Program-made: the position numbers and the translations under genes
Shown: positions 1-11,482 of the stretch, piece after piece
Layout: every line of letters begins with the position of its first letter
How positions within the stretch are numbered: position 1 is the first letter of the stretch
Notes under the pieces: generated by a model
What the model was told of the DNA's origin: nothing
The model's input: the letters and a program-made list of their open reading frames with translations, nothing else
The model's database searches: none
Origin: Pyronema omphalodes
Lineage: Eukaryota; Ascomycota; Pezizomycetes; Pezizales; Pyronemataceae
Direction: 5' to 3'
Length of the DNA stretch: 64,000 nucleotides
NCBI GenBank assembly: GCA_024516155.1
Contig: JAJJXM010000045.1
Coordinates: 372,001-436,000, forward strand

Positions 1-569
1 GTTTCGCGTGATTGCGTCGTTTGGTCGTACGTTGAAACTTCATATTGAACGGAGACAGGTTGAGGAGATGAACGGGGCCGTTTGAAAGGCGTTGAAGTAG
101 CCTGTTTCTGGAATTCACCAACATTTGGCTGGTACTGGACTGCGTCATTGTTCTATAGACTTCATTTTCTTATTAGCCCTACGGATACTGTTTATTTGCT
201 TATTTTGCAGACTGTGAATGGTTTCAGGATATTGATGGAGATTCAATAATTGCAGCCGGTAGAGGCAACGCAGAAATGTCAGCAAAGATCACAATTGTTA
301 GTTTTTCGAAGACATAAAAACAGGAACTCCTGCCCGTTGACTCTGTATCTCTCGTCCTGCTTGCTCTTCGTACTACTATCGCCAGCCAGTTGTAATGTAT
401 GAAGCGAGGCATGGCCGTCTCTGACGCCACTCCTCCAGCTCCACGAAACCTACAAAAGCGTCATATGTGGCAAATCGATCCCAGCCAGTTACCATAGCCC
501 TTCCGATTACGAGCCCTGCAATGCATAAAGCTCATCTTCACTATCACAAAAAAAACCAGCAAAAACCCA
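1..569. other. Unassigned sequence left of the hAT element
   Basis: No coding region could be supported here. The small open frames lack conserved motifs and overlap one another on both strands. The stretch ends at the 8-bp target duplication of the hAT element. Confidence 0.5.
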
Positions 570-577
570 CAATCCGG
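570..577. repeat. Left 8-bp target-site duplication of the hAT element
   Basis: CAATCCGG lies directly before the left terminal repeat and is repeated exactly at 1510-1517. Confidence 0.92.
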
Positions 578-1509
578 CAGAGTTCGGCACGGTCCGTCCA
601 GGACGGCGGACCGGACAGGACCACACTGGTCGTCCGGTCCCGTCCATGACTTTGGACGGACGGCCACTAGGCGGTCCGGTCCCGTCCACAAACTCAAAAG
701 ACCGGACGGGACGGCGGGTGACGGCAGGACCGCGGGTTTCGGGTGAGCTAGTTTTCAGGGGGCGGTTTGGTTCAAGTTTGCCAGATACTATGGGCCGCAG
801 CAGCGACATTTTCAGCACTGTAGTAAATGAACCCTTCACGCTGCACTTTAATAAAGCCTATACACCCCACTGAAGGTGCACTCCACCCAGCAATAGTTTG
901 ACTGCTCATAGTAGTTTTGTATTTTTTTTTAGTAACGTAAATTCCCGCTACAAATATTCTTCTATCATTCACATTCTATCTTCTACCTTTCCATCTTTTA
1001 CCTGCAAGAATTTTCCACTTCTTTCATTGCTGTGTAAGTCGAACATCAACAGCCATCACTCTATTCCCAGAAGAGCAAGAATATGCCAAAGTTTCATCGG
1101 CGTTCTCTACACCTGTTCCGACCAGGAGCAGAACACCCTGCCTGTCCTCTCAAGAATTGTGTTCATTCGAGAAGGATGGGGAAGGACGCATTTTAGTGGC
1201 GGGAGAAGGAGCATTCTATGCATCAGTATGGTTTTTTTTGTTTGCAAGCAATTCCATATAGGTGACTTTAATTCGTGCAATGCATCAGAATTATCAAAGG
1301 AAAACACCATGAGCCGTAGTAAAAAAACTGCGGGTTGCGAGTGACCGATAATGACGCTAGTCGTGGTCACCCACGGTCACCCGCGGTCCGTCCCGTCCGT
1401 GGTGCCTCCAGGACGGCCGGTCCTGGTCCTACTTCAGGACGGGACCGTGAGTGACGGTCCGGTCCCGTCCACAGCCAGGACGGGACCGGACGGACCGTGC
1501 CGAACTCTG
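578..1509. mobile_element. Non-autonomous hAT-type element (MITE-like), 932 bp
   Basis: The ends are perfect 22-bp terminal inverted repeats (578-599 and 1488-1509) beginning CAGAGTTCGGCACGG. They are flanked by a perfect 8-bp direct repeat CAATCCGG (570-577 and 1510-1517). Eight-bp duplications and CAG-starting ends are hallmarks of the hAT superfamily. Subterminal zones (about 600-760 and 1365-1487) are packed with short GGTCCGGTCCCGTCC-type motifs in both orientations; the 18-mer starting GGTCCGGTCCCGTCC occurs at 673-690 and 1456-1473. hAT transposases typically bind such subterminal repeats. The interior shows no transposase homology, so mobilisation would need a transposase in trans. 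The perfect ends and duplication point to a fairly young insertion. Superfamily assignment is inferred from ends and duplication only. Confidence 0.9.
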
Positions 1510-1517
1510 CAATCCGG
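1510..1517. repeat. Right 8-bp target-site duplication of the hAT element
   Basis: CAATCCGG follows the right terminal repeat directly and matches 570-577 exactly. Confidence 0.92.
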
Positions 1518-3560
1518 ATGCTAAGTAGAAATTCCGATACAGGCTACAGCAACACTTGTAGGTATACCCTCCCAACAGGACAGGATATGATCCTCTGATA
1601 TATATATATTCTATTTATGCTGGCGGATATCCGTCACGATAGTGCCTTTACAATTCTTGACAAAATGAAAAAGAATATTTGTAAGCTAGTAAAACCGGGT
1701 GTTCGGCATGCATCTATCGCCAAAGCGTCCATCCTAAACTTTTACCTGAGAACATCTATTTATACTGTGAATACAAGACTCCTAGCACAGCATTCCTATG
1801 ATCCAACAATCAGGGCAAGTGTATATCAGGGCAAGTAAATGGTCATACTGGATCACTCGAATTACTCTGTCCGGTAGGGTTTTCGGCTTCGTGTCGAACG
1901 TCATAGGGAAGTTTGGGGATAAGGAGATAGGCTTGCCTCATTAGGCGGTTTGAACCGCAAGGACAGGAACTCTGGATGTTTAGCTCCCGTAAAGACATGA
2001 GAGGCCTCAATCGGTATTTGATTAAAATCAAGCCAAATCAAATCAAGCTGGTCGTCATAACGTTTCAGCTCTCTCTGAAATTTGCATTGTTTACACCATA
2101 TTCCATTTCCTCATCGTGGAGATAAATAAGAATGACAAAAAGGGATCATAACGCATATATTAGAACAAAACGCAATACCATCACACGAGGCCAATTTCAT
2201 AATACTTTCTAAGTTTTAATCTTCTGAGAGCCAAAGGACCTTAGAAGAGAACATGTACATGGAAGTTTCGGTTTTACATAAAAGATTGAATCCAACCAGC
2301 ACAAGTTATCCACACTTAAACCTGCCCGCCCAGTTTAGCTGCAGCATCATTCATCCCCTGGGTATGCCCATTTAATCCCCAGCGCGTCACCCCGAAGGAA
2401 CTGATCCTTACGCATTGTATCTCACTTATACACCGTTTCACGTGACCGAATACTACATACCCAGGAGTCGTCCCAGGTTCAGGTGCACCCTTTATTCTCT
2501 CCGTGCCTTGCCCGCAAATCCAACAAAAGAAAATATACCCCCCCTTTTACATCATATCGTGTACCCCCAGATTCCAAAAATAAATCCCTGATCGACAGAA
2601 TAACACGACACATCTTGCATACCCCACGGTATGGGGGGGTTAAGGTAGTTCGGGGGTAAGGTTAATTGATCGATCCCATATCATATGTGTTCCCCACCAC
2701 AGAAGCCGATCATCTCGGATCACCATCAATTCGACGTCATAATTCCGGTTTCAATGGTGGCGATGGATCATAATCTCCGCATGCTTGAAGAATTCCTGAG
2801 GAAGGACACTTCCTGAATGATCGGTCTTTGGGATTATCGTTTGTAAGGTTGGGGTACACACTGGGATATGGGATTGTGTCTCCTGAGTCTTCTTCCATCT
2901 CGTACCAGTTGTTACACAGAGATGAGGATGTGGAGAAGTAACAGTGTTAATGCTTCAGGTGAGCTATGTGTATATGTATACCTACTTGTATGTATATGTG
3001 AATCTTTATTATTTATCTTCCTGCAGGCTACAAGGTGCAAGCCATCTGATATGATCTGCCAGCTCTGCATAGTTCCGTGCCCGAAGACTAAAAACCATCG
3101 ACGTCTACCGTACCATATGATCCCGTACCCTATCCTTCTACATATCTTTCTCCCTGCGCTTTACCCTGTTCTTCACCTCTCTAATCGTGGCACTGATGTT
3201 GCAGAAGATCACCGAAGATCATTAATGGTCCTGGTGTCCGGGTCCTCTAGTTAAAAGTTTCCAGGTTCAGAATTCCCGGGAATATCTTAATATTCTCCTG
3301 ATATTCAAAATTCTCCGATAGGCGATAGGATATGATATATGATATAATATACAATATACCGGGGTTTCTTTTTTTTTATGTGGTAAGAAAGGGGAGGATG
3401 GAGTGGGACCGGGGGGGGGGGGGGGGGCTGTACATCATTCTCGACTCTCACCCCAAATACTACCGTCACAATATATGCATTAGGAACATATACCAGTGAA
3501 GATAAAAATAAAACATGAAACCAAGAACCAAACCAAATCTCGTCCTTTCGTTTTCTGTCG
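1518..3560. other. Gene-poor region with one isolated intron-like signal
   Basis: No protein gene can be supported. A well-formed intron (GTGAGC donor at 2959, pyrimidine-rich tract and CTGCAG acceptor ending at 3026, 68 bp) lies in a short plus-strand open frame at 2868-3254. Splicing it gives no recognisable protein and soon reaches stops in some frames, so it could belong to a UTR, a non-coding transcript or chance. A run of 17 G occupies 3411-3427 and a T-rich tract precedes it near 3368. Confidence 0.4.
3411..3427. repeat. G17 homopolymer
   Basis: Seventeen consecutive G at 3411-3427 just downstream of a T-rich tract. Confidence 0.85.
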
Positions 3561-3730
3561 TTCCGTTCCCACCTTCGTTGCTGTACATAGGGGACTGGTA
3601 GCGAGATTGGCAATCCATACATTGAAGTGAGGAATTAAAGAAACGTGGGGTTCCGCCCTTCGTGGCTGTAGGGGACTAGTAGCAAGCTTAGTAATCCGTA
3701 AATTGGATTCGGGAATCAAGAAACGTGGGG
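3561..3730. repeat. Diverged tandem duplication, two units of about 80-90 bp
   Basis: Unit 1 (3561-3650) and unit 2 (3651-3730) both begin TTCCG, share a GGGGACT(G/A)GTAGC block and a diverged GTAATCC/GCAATCC block, and end AAGAAACGTGGGG. They differ by many substitutions and about 10 bp in length, so the duplication is old. No coding function is apparent. Confidence 0.75.
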
Positions 3731-3905
3731 TTCTTACTATAAGGAGTACAGGGCGACGCTTGTTGTATTTAAATATATATATATATGCAGATTGTTTGGA
3801 AAGATTGGGATGTGCTAGGCACGTGATAAGAGGATGTGATGGGTTAGAAGGTGGGTTAGGACTCAGCCCAGGGGCTGTGGAGGGGTGACGAACATGGGGA
3901 TTATA

Positions 3906-3985
3906 CCAGGTTCTGGACAAAGTGACCGTCACTTTTCTGTGCTAAGCGCCGGGCGGGGTGACGATGACGTTTGTCCAGAACCTCG
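3906..3985. mobile_element. 80-bp Tc1/mariner-like MITE flanked by TA
   Basis: Imperfect inverted repeats meet the ends: left CCAGGTTCTGGACAAA and, reverse-complemented, right CGAGGTTCTGGACAAA. Similarity continues inward to GTCAC on both sides. The whole unit is flanked by TA at 3904-3905 and 3986-3987, the target duplication of Tc1/mariner/pogo elements. It has no coding capacity. The assignment rests on end structure only; a chance hairpin is the alternative. Confidence 0.6.
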
Positions 3986-3987
3986 TA

Positions 3988-4421
3988 CGTAACATTGGGA
4001 GAGAGTTTGATGATCGTGATGTTACGTCTATACGGATTCTAGTATTTGCTGTCCTGTTGTAGACCGAACACGCGCATGAAGTTGAAATAAAATACAATAG
4101 GTATGCAAAATTAATCTATTCTACATATTGAATGAAAATCCTATTTAAATCGCCAGATATATACAACGCCTATTTTCCCTTATAAAAGGGTTGAAAAAAT
4201 GTTAACCCATACTATATTACAATATACACCTCTTTTATCCATCCCGAACGCCGTAAAAATGTTTCCCAAAATGATGACCGTAACGCCTTCCCAATGCTCC
4301 TGATGCACCTTTATACCATGTTCCATCTACTGAATCTCCGTGGATCCTCCAAGCTCTCTATGATACGCCGCATAAAATATCCCCACATCTCACCTCTCAG
4401 CCTTTAATCAAAGCCCGGTGA
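3988..4421. other. Intergenic DNA 3' of the rhodopsin-domain gene
   Basis: AT-rich sequence without a supportable gene. It probably holds the 3' UTR and terminator of the minus-strand membrane protein gene that ends at 4422. Confidence 0.4.
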
Positions 4422-5618
4422 CTAAACTCGCCCAGGTCCTCTGGGTTCCTCCGCATCCAACCCCGTCCCCAAGAACAACTCCTCATAACTATCCCTCGCC
4501 GTTCTCCTCGCACCAAGCGGCACCGTAACCATAGACACCGGTCTTGTCGGAAACGCCGAGCTGGCTCTTTCCCAATCCGTTCCTGGGGATCCCGGAGATT
4601 TCGGTTCATACTCCGCCCGTAGACCAGTAACCGCATCGCTTCATCGTATTGGAAAGTAAAGCCCATAATGCCGGTGTTGATGCTAGGATTATCGATACGC
4701 CGGTTTCGTAGACTGTCCATTGTGCTACTATAGATGCGTTCCACACTTGGGATACGTTAGCTGGTCTGTTGTAACTAGAGGGTATGGTATATATCCGAAG
4801 GCAGAAAAGACTTACTGGGATGAATACCACTATGCAACATCCTAACCGCTGGGAGTCTTATAAACTCAACATAGTAGCGACATGACCAGCGGTAAATAAT
4901 CCCACTGCGGCAGTTCTGTCCCCAGCCGAGAAAACTAACTCTTAGAACCGTGATCACAGGTACGAAATACATCAAGATATGTATGCAGGTGCTAGTAATA
5001 GGAATCGCAAGGGCAATTGATAGATCATCAACGAGACATTTTGTTCCGGGGGCTCCGATCTCCTCGGGGGTAGAAGAACGATATCGGGTAACATCGGAAG
5101 ACCATTAGAAGGACGGAAATGACGGCGAAGAGAATGTTTAATGCTATCAGAACTGCGACGGCGATGTGGACGCAGACATGGGGGCATAGACGCCGCATGA
5201 AGAGAAGGACCGAGATGCGGATAAACGCAATGGTTGGTGGATAGAGAATTCGAGAGGAGGCGGAGAGGGGTAAAGGTCGGCGGGTTAGAGACGGGATTGC
5301 CCAGATGTGATGACCAAAAGAGAGTGTGGTCATGACGGTATGAATAATCACAAAGACTGTAAGGTTCACCTATTATTACCTCCACCGTAAGCGAATGATC
5401 TTTTATGATTGTTCATGGATAATGGATAAACAAACACTCACACATGCTAGTAAAGCCAACCAATCTTCAATATGAATAGCTCTTAGGAGATGTCTTCGAG
5501 AATAAAATCTGCCGATTATGCTAAGAATCACGACGCTGAGAATGCTCCAAGAAACAGCGAGTAGTTGCGGGGCGCGATTTTCGGCTTCATCGTAGGTGTA
5601 GATGTCGGCGGCAGACAT
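4422..5618 (-). CDS. SAT4/Pth11-type rhodopsin-domain integral membrane protein (one apparent frameshift)
   Basis: Four exons can be read on the minus strand: 5618-5442, 5369-4940, 4848-4632 and 4582-4422. Introns are 72 bp (GTGAGT..TAG), 91 bp (GTTAGT..CAG) and 49 bp (GTTACT..CAG, the weakest). The start is the ATG of MSAADIYTYDE. The product of about 327 aa fits the fungal rhodopsin-domain family (SAT4/Pth11-like): several hydrophobic helices beginning with LLAVSWSILSVVILSIIGRFY, a central RISVLLFMRRL helix, the FRCYP and KCLVDD cysteine motifs, RLGCCIVVF, and a WTVYETGVSIILASTPALWALL segment, followed by a polar tail. Such proteins sit in fungal membranes; some are thought to act as receptors, but the ligand is unknown. 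A single base in the five-G run at 5048-5052 (five C in the gene) must be surplus to join the two frames of exon 2. All other exon phases close exactly. It is therefore a sequencing slip or a recent pseudogene. Family assignment is from motif memory. Confidence 0.65.
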
Positions 5619-6440
5619 TGCTTCGTGACAAGTTGTAGTTCGGGTAGTCTTCAACAGTGTGGGGGGAGGGGGGGATAACTATGTGTTTTAAGATCCGATG
5701 ATGGGTGTTCATCCTTGTCTTTGCAGGTCATCCCCAACCCGAGTCCGTGGTTTTGCACCAACTTAGGTGCGGGTGACACTTAAAGGCCCGTGTATTTCGT
5801 GGCGAGAAACATTGCTAAACAGGCTGAGCTGCAGAGTGTCGGGCTGGGCTAGACCAGCTGGATGGGGTCAATGGGGTCCTAATACAGCTCGACGAGCACC
5901 CGAAGCCTGAAGAAGTTTGTCTAGAAATGAATGACAGTTGACACCCACGACGATAAAAGCCACACTGGAAATATCAAAGCGTGGTTTATCATCGTCGGAG
6001 ATTGATACTCGTCTTGGCATTAGGGGGTCAAATATGGTAGGTTCACCGAGGTCGGAAGTCTTTTTTACTAGGCTTGTCGTTTATCGCAACGCAACCAGGT
6101 TTTATTACTCGATCGCGGAAGCACTAATAGTTGAGACTGCATTTGCATTTGCATTGCATTACATTACATTAGAGGGGGAGTTAGGCGAGGTGCTGTACAG
6201 GGAGAACGACTTGGCGGTAACTGTATAAAGATACGACAGCTGGTTTATGTAATCAGTCGAGGTTGAAAATATAGGATTACTGAGTCTGTTATTTTTACGA
6301 CCATTACACCAAAACTCCAAGGTTCTTCAAGCCAATAACACTCTAGATTTCGACACAGAAAGTTAATAGCATTCGACTGAGTTTTGGTCAATCCATCACA
6401 TTCTTCACCACACCTGGTACCGACATTCATCACACATAAG

Positions 6441-6457
6441 CCCCCCCCCCCCCCCCC
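6441..6457. repeat. C17 homopolymer
   Basis: Seventeen consecutive C. A G17 run lies 3 kb upstream at 3411-3427. Length is likely unreliable in any assembly. Confidence 0.85.
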
Positions 6458-9400
6458 AGTCAATCGGTGTCATAGCGTCCCATACATCCCATTATGCCTC
6501 ACTCGCCTCAAGATTGATCCCCTCTGTAATATACGATTTCGATCAGAACCAAACGGCGAATATCGAATATCCAAATATACGCATATCGGCATCTCATATT
6601 TCAAGTTCCAACGGCAGTTTACTTCAAAAGCACCGTCTCATGATTCAGACTAGTACCAACCACCAGACTGATGGGTTCAGATACCCAGATATTCGGGTAA
6701 GCCCGACTGGATGGGTAACGTGAGTACCTACAAGCCTTCTGAATTGAATTTCTTTTCCTTTCACCCAGTAACAGTCTCTTTTTTTTTCTTTTCCTTCTCA
6801 TCACCAGTTCCACGAACGTAACTGATCATTATGTTTTCCCTTTGCGGAAGGTCGGTTAACTTTTCGGTGTTCTGGCGGGTCTTTTTACGGCGTGCGCGGT
6901 AACCCCCACCTTAACCCCTGCCAGGCGTGACACTATATACGTACCTAAATCTATCCCCTATGTAATCGTCCAATCCATAATCGCGTTCTCGCGGCCTTCT
7001 CGGCTGAGCTGTGCTGAAGATCAACATCTTTGTCGACTCAATGGATGGGTGGATGGATGGATAGTATTGAGCCTACACACCGTCGTATGTACGGCCTGTG
7101 AAACACCATCGCCGCCGGCGGATAGAATTTCAAAGGGCTTGACTTATGGACTTATTGACTGGTGGATTTGTGAAATTGCTAAACCCAAATAAACGAACTT
7201 TCTTTTCGCGCCATTTCCCCACGCGAACGGTACATATGCGGGAGAGGGGGAGCATCGACATTTTATGTAGTTTCGGCAAAGAATATCCAAGCCAAGCAGA
7301 GCGAATCAGAAGCCGAGAAGAGCAGAAAAGTAATCAATATTCACATCCCATTTTCCCATTTTCCCATCTCCTTCCCATTATCACATTCGTATACCTATCC
7401 CATGTAGAGTTTTGTGGAGTTGTGTTGCGGACTCGGACTCAGATCCTTTCGGCTTCTGGTCTTCACATGTTCACTTCCAGTCTCCCACCGGGAAACCCAC
7501 GGACATCAACATCAGTTCCATTCTTGGAAGCCTCCCTGCCTATCCCCCCCTCTTCCGCCCTGAACACAGATCTCCACGGGCACCTTCTCTCGCGCCCGCG
7601 TCCACGGTGAATGGCCCTAACACTCTGACACTCTGACTACCAAGCGAGTTTCAGACGTTTCTGGAATGCCGAAAACAGCGCTAATTGAATACCGGGAATT
7701 CCGCTAATCCAGCTAAACCAAGGGTTACCAAGCTATGTTTAAGCCAAGCTACGCTACGGTAAGGAAGGTTAGGCTAAAGGAAGCTAAGGTAGGTACGGAT
7801 ATCTCCATTTGCTCCTCGCGGCCGTTTTACCGTGCGCTGGATTGATGTGTGTCTTACGATAGGTTGCGACGGTGCGACGGGGCGATGGAAGGATGGAAGG
7901 ATGGGGAACCAGCTCACCGGGATGGGAGGGCATGGGATGTGTTTTGGGAAGCTTGCTTTGGGAGTGATCTGACGGTACTGTCACGGTAATAGTAATGGTA
8001 ACGGTAATGTTAATTGAAGAGTGTCTTTTTTTTTTTTTTGTTTTGGCATAGTTACTCTAATACAAATCAGATTGGCTGGAAACATAAATGAAATGTATTT
8101 TATGCATTTTCTGGTGATGGCGACATAGGTATCTATAATGAGCTACAGAAGTGAATGTACATATCAATTACAAAACCAAAATAAGTACTGAACAACCATA
8201 AATTGTAATACGTGCCCTATGAAATGATATCATCCCGCAAATCAGTTCGCGGCAATGGCAATCGTAATTATACTCCCACCTTCCTACCTTGCTGCCTTCT
8301 CGTCTTCCCGCCGTCCCGCGTTGCCGCGTTGCAAGTATCATATGATATCATATCATCATAATAGCCGCTTCCGAGCTCATTAAGAACTACATACGATCTA
8401 TGTACATACCAGATTAACGAAGAGTGCGCGGGTTTATTTAAACGACTTATTTCACGGAAACCGGTCGATAATCGATAATCGATTAGCAAAACCGTCGCAC
8501 CATCATAAGTTACAAAACAAGTTACAGGCTGACGGTTATGTATAGTGATCATACAATCACGGTATGTAAGTTGTTACATTCATACATCTCGAAATAAGGT
8601 GCACGGTCCATGATACATGATATTGTGTGATGGGGTGGAAACGTGGGGGTACATGGATTAGTTTTGTTTCATTTGGTTTGTTCTTCGGGGGAATGAACAA
8701 GGTTTAGCTGGTTCAATGATAGGGATTCAGCTAAATCAGCTTCGCATTCGTATGTTGTATGTGAGTGGGGATAAAAGAAAGACAGAAAAGGCGGATAACT
8801 GAGCAACAGAATAACAGAGGAAAAAAGGTACGAAGCCAAGTATACGTTAAGATCAATCATGAATGCGCGAAGGAAATAAGTTATAAACCAAGCGAGTGTT
8901 TTATGAGTATGGTGTATCATAATCCGGCATATGTACTATCATACCATACCTATAATCCCGAGCCGATATACTGTATATATCGCACGGTGACTATGAGGCG
9001 GGTTTACACAAGCTTAAGGTTCATAAGCTTTCTTATCTTTGTTAGCTTTATTAATATTAACCCTAATATTTGACATAAATAATACAAACGCTGATGGTGA
9101 TGGTGATTTGGAACGCATGTGTGTATAACCATTAATCATGATTCATCGTACCATATTTCTCTAGTAGCTAGACCCTAGCTAGCCACCGCCACCGCGACAG
9201 CCACAGCCAAAATCACAGCCACCATCACATTGTGGCTGAATGAAGGTCAAAGATCAAAGTCGAGACTCAAGACTCGACGTCGGGATACCTAGTATGTAAC
9301 CGTGGTTCATCCCATCAACTATGCATAACCGAAGGACTAACAGCACTATGGTCATGGTAGAGAGTGGTGGATATTATTATATTAGCTCTTAGCTCTTAGA

Positions 9401-10558
9401 TCTTACGTTGCCAGCTGATACTTGACGGTTCTTGTTGCTGTACCGTATTTCTGTATATATGACAGTCGTTCGTCGACAATAGCTGCGTGTATGTAGCACT
9501 ATGGGCCTGTGGTCTGCCCACCAGTCACGTAATCCATCGGTATTTTGGGGTAGCGTGGGTTCTGTATTGGGTTGTATCCTTGGAATTTGGAGCATGCTGC
9601 ATGCTGTATGGTATGAAGCTTATATTTATGGCCGCGAAAAAAACAAGAAAAGGACTACATACTTGCGCATAACAACTCTGTAATGTGATGTAACTTGATA
9701 TGATGGTAGTTGAAATGGAAAAAAAAAAAAAAACGATTGGTAATGGTGTCCCGGAGCCGGGGAATGATGGAGGACTGCAATACGGGTTTTCTTGGTATTT
9801 ACAGTGGGTCGCTAGTTGCAGTGTGTGGAATGGGAGAAAGGAAATGGTCAACTGGAAGAGCACATTATTTCTGCCGGGAACTGATGATCTGTTAATATCT
9901 ACCACCATCGTTCACTTACCATCTATCTTCTTGCCTCCGCCTTTTTTATGCAAAATGAAACTTCGGATGATCTCGTATTTCACGTCTGGCTGCCGTCATG
10001 TCAATATCCGTAGATATCAAAATTGACTTCCAGTGTGCAGAGTTTTTAAAAAAACGCCTAAAATACGGCCACCTTTTGCCAGATTATCAAGACAGCTCGA
10101 CATATCAGCTTCTGTATTACATGAATAATTTTCGTTGAAAAAAGTCATTGTCTGCAAACAGAACTGGAAGAGGCACAGCGAATTTGAAAGACGGATATGT
10201 GGCTCGATGCCCTGCCAAGACTCTACCACCACAGGCAAGTATCCGAAACTGTAGATGTACGTATACCTGCCCTCAACACAACGGCATCGAGACACCCACC
10301 AATTCGCTGAATAAGAACAAGAATAAGAAATAATAAGCCTCATCGCTTCTGTCTTTAGCCAAGCCTTTCCCCTGCAATTGCCTTCTTCCTCCGTGTTCCG
10401 AGCCCGAGCTTGTCTGCGGACATCCATGTAAAGGTACACGTTATCAACTAACCAGACCCGGCCTAGCTTCCGTAAGCTGCCACATCTCCACAAGCTTCAC
10501 CGAGCACTTCAAGTCCACCGCGGTGCCTGCACTTTAGCTTCTCCATCATCACGACCCA

Positions 10559-10624
10559 ACACGCGAAAACACTCCATTCCACCCCACGACACGCGAAACA
10601 TTCATAAAACACCACAGTTATAAA
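10559..10624 (+). promoter_or_regulatory. Probable FKBP2 promoter: paired ACACGCGAAA motifs and TATA-like box
   Basis: ACACGCGAAA occurs at 10559-10568 and again at 10589-10598, exactly 30 bp apart, and TTATAAA lies at 10618-10624, 37 nt before the start codon. The CGCGAAA core resembles SBF/MBF-type cell-cycle boxes, but that link is inference. The short distance from TATA to ATG implies a very short leader or an upstream start. Confidence 0.35.
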
Positions 10625-10660
10625 CCGCAACATATATCGATCCAGATACAGATTGTGAAA

Positions 10661-11277
10661 ATGCAGTTCACTACCGTCATCTCCCTCTTTTTGAGTGCGC
10701 TTATCGCCACTGCTACTGCTTCGGAACTCAAGGTCGAGAAATTGAATGAGGTTGAGTGTAAGCGCAAGACGCAGGTATGTTTTCCTTTATCCTCTCTATC
10801 TTCTGCATTTACTACAACATGTTTTGGGAACTTCGGGGACTTTGCGATTATTCATCTTTGCATGTAAGACAACGGCTAATGACTTACTGGTGAACGATGT
10901 TAGAATGGCGATGTGATCAGAATGGACTACACCGGTAAATTCGAGGACGGAAATGTCTTTGACAGCTCAGTTGGAAGGTCGCCTTTGGCTTTTACCTTGG
11001 GAAGTGGTCAGGTTATTAAGGGCTGGGATCAGGGTATGTTTTCCGCTGGCTGTGCTCGTTGAAGAGTGTGAATGGGAGGCAATTGCTAATGCTGAATTGG
11101 CGGTATACAGGATTGACTGAGATGTGTCCCGGTGAGAAGAGGAAGCTTACTATTCCTCCTAGCCTTGCATACGGAGACCGTGGTATTGGACCAATTCCTG
11201 GAGGAGCTACTCTTGTCTTTGATGTTGAGTTAGTTTCTATTGACGGTGTCAAGCCGGAGAAGAAGGATGAGTTGTAA
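10661..11277 (+). CDS. FKBP2: FKBP-type peptidyl-prolyl cis-trans isomerase, ER-luminal (FKBP2-like)
   Basis: Exons 10661-10774, 10904-11033 and 11111-11277 join in frame to 136 aa; introns are 129 and 77 bp with GTATGT donors and TAG/CAG acceptors. The start is the ATG of [20 protein letters not shown], a signal peptide of about 20 residues; the GTG two codons earlier is not used in a nuclear gene. The single FKBP domain keeps the FK506-binding and active-site residues: [30 protein letters not shown], and FDVELVSI at the end. The protein stops with KDEL, an ER retrieval signal. It should catalyse proline isomerisation during folding of secretory proteins in the ER lumen and be a rapamycin/FK506 target. 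The gene is intact, and its stop lies 205 bp from the stop of the convergent gene on the other strand. Confidence 0.95.
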
Positions 11278-11482
11278 AGAGGGTTGGATAATGTATATAC
11301 CAGCATTTCAGGCCGATAAAGAAGCCTCGAGAAATGACAACGGTTATGACGAAGAGAATCTATGGTGCCCACCAACGAAATAAAAATCATCATGCAATCT
11401 ATTTTTTCCACCTGATTCGTCCTCTCATATCATACAATCCCTCGCCCGCAGTCTAGACTATCTGCATAATATCCAAACCAAC
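11278..11482. terminator. Shared 3' intergenic region between convergent genes
   Basis: The 205 bp between the two convergent stop codons must hold both 3' UTRs and polyadenylation sites. An AATAAA-like sequence (GAAATAAAAATC) near 11377-11388 may serve the plus-strand gene. Overlapping transcripts are likely. Confidence 0.4.

Larger units (their letters stand above)
5619..10660. other. Intergenic region upstream of FKBP2 with simple repeats
   Basis: No gene is supported. Open frames at 7146-7610 (plus) and 10017-10493 (minus) have no recognisable domains, lie in low-complexity or short-repeat sequence and have no introns that would extend them. The region holds a run of 17 C at 6441-6457, a GCATTT/GCATTACATT repeat at 6139-6170, a GGAT repeat near 7045-7067, GGTAAT-like repeats near 7974-8013, T13 near 8027-8039 and A15 near 9718-9733. 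Confidence 0.45.

Noticed and set aside
467..873. Overlapping plus and minus open frames (60-110 aa)
   Set aside because: They lie in the GGTCCGGTCCCGTCC subterminal repeats of the hAT element, exist on both strands, and reflect GC-rich repeat composition.
7146..7610. 154-aa plus-strand frame
   Set aside because: No recognisable domain; an overlapping frame is equally open, so chance is likely.
10017..10493. 158-aa minus-strand frame upstream of FKBP2
   Set aside because: No motif, no intron extension, biased composition; it probably overlaps the FKBP2 promoter region.
10655..10660. Upstream GTG start for FKBP2
   Set aside because: Nuclear genes start at ATG; the ATG at 10661 gives a normal signal peptide.
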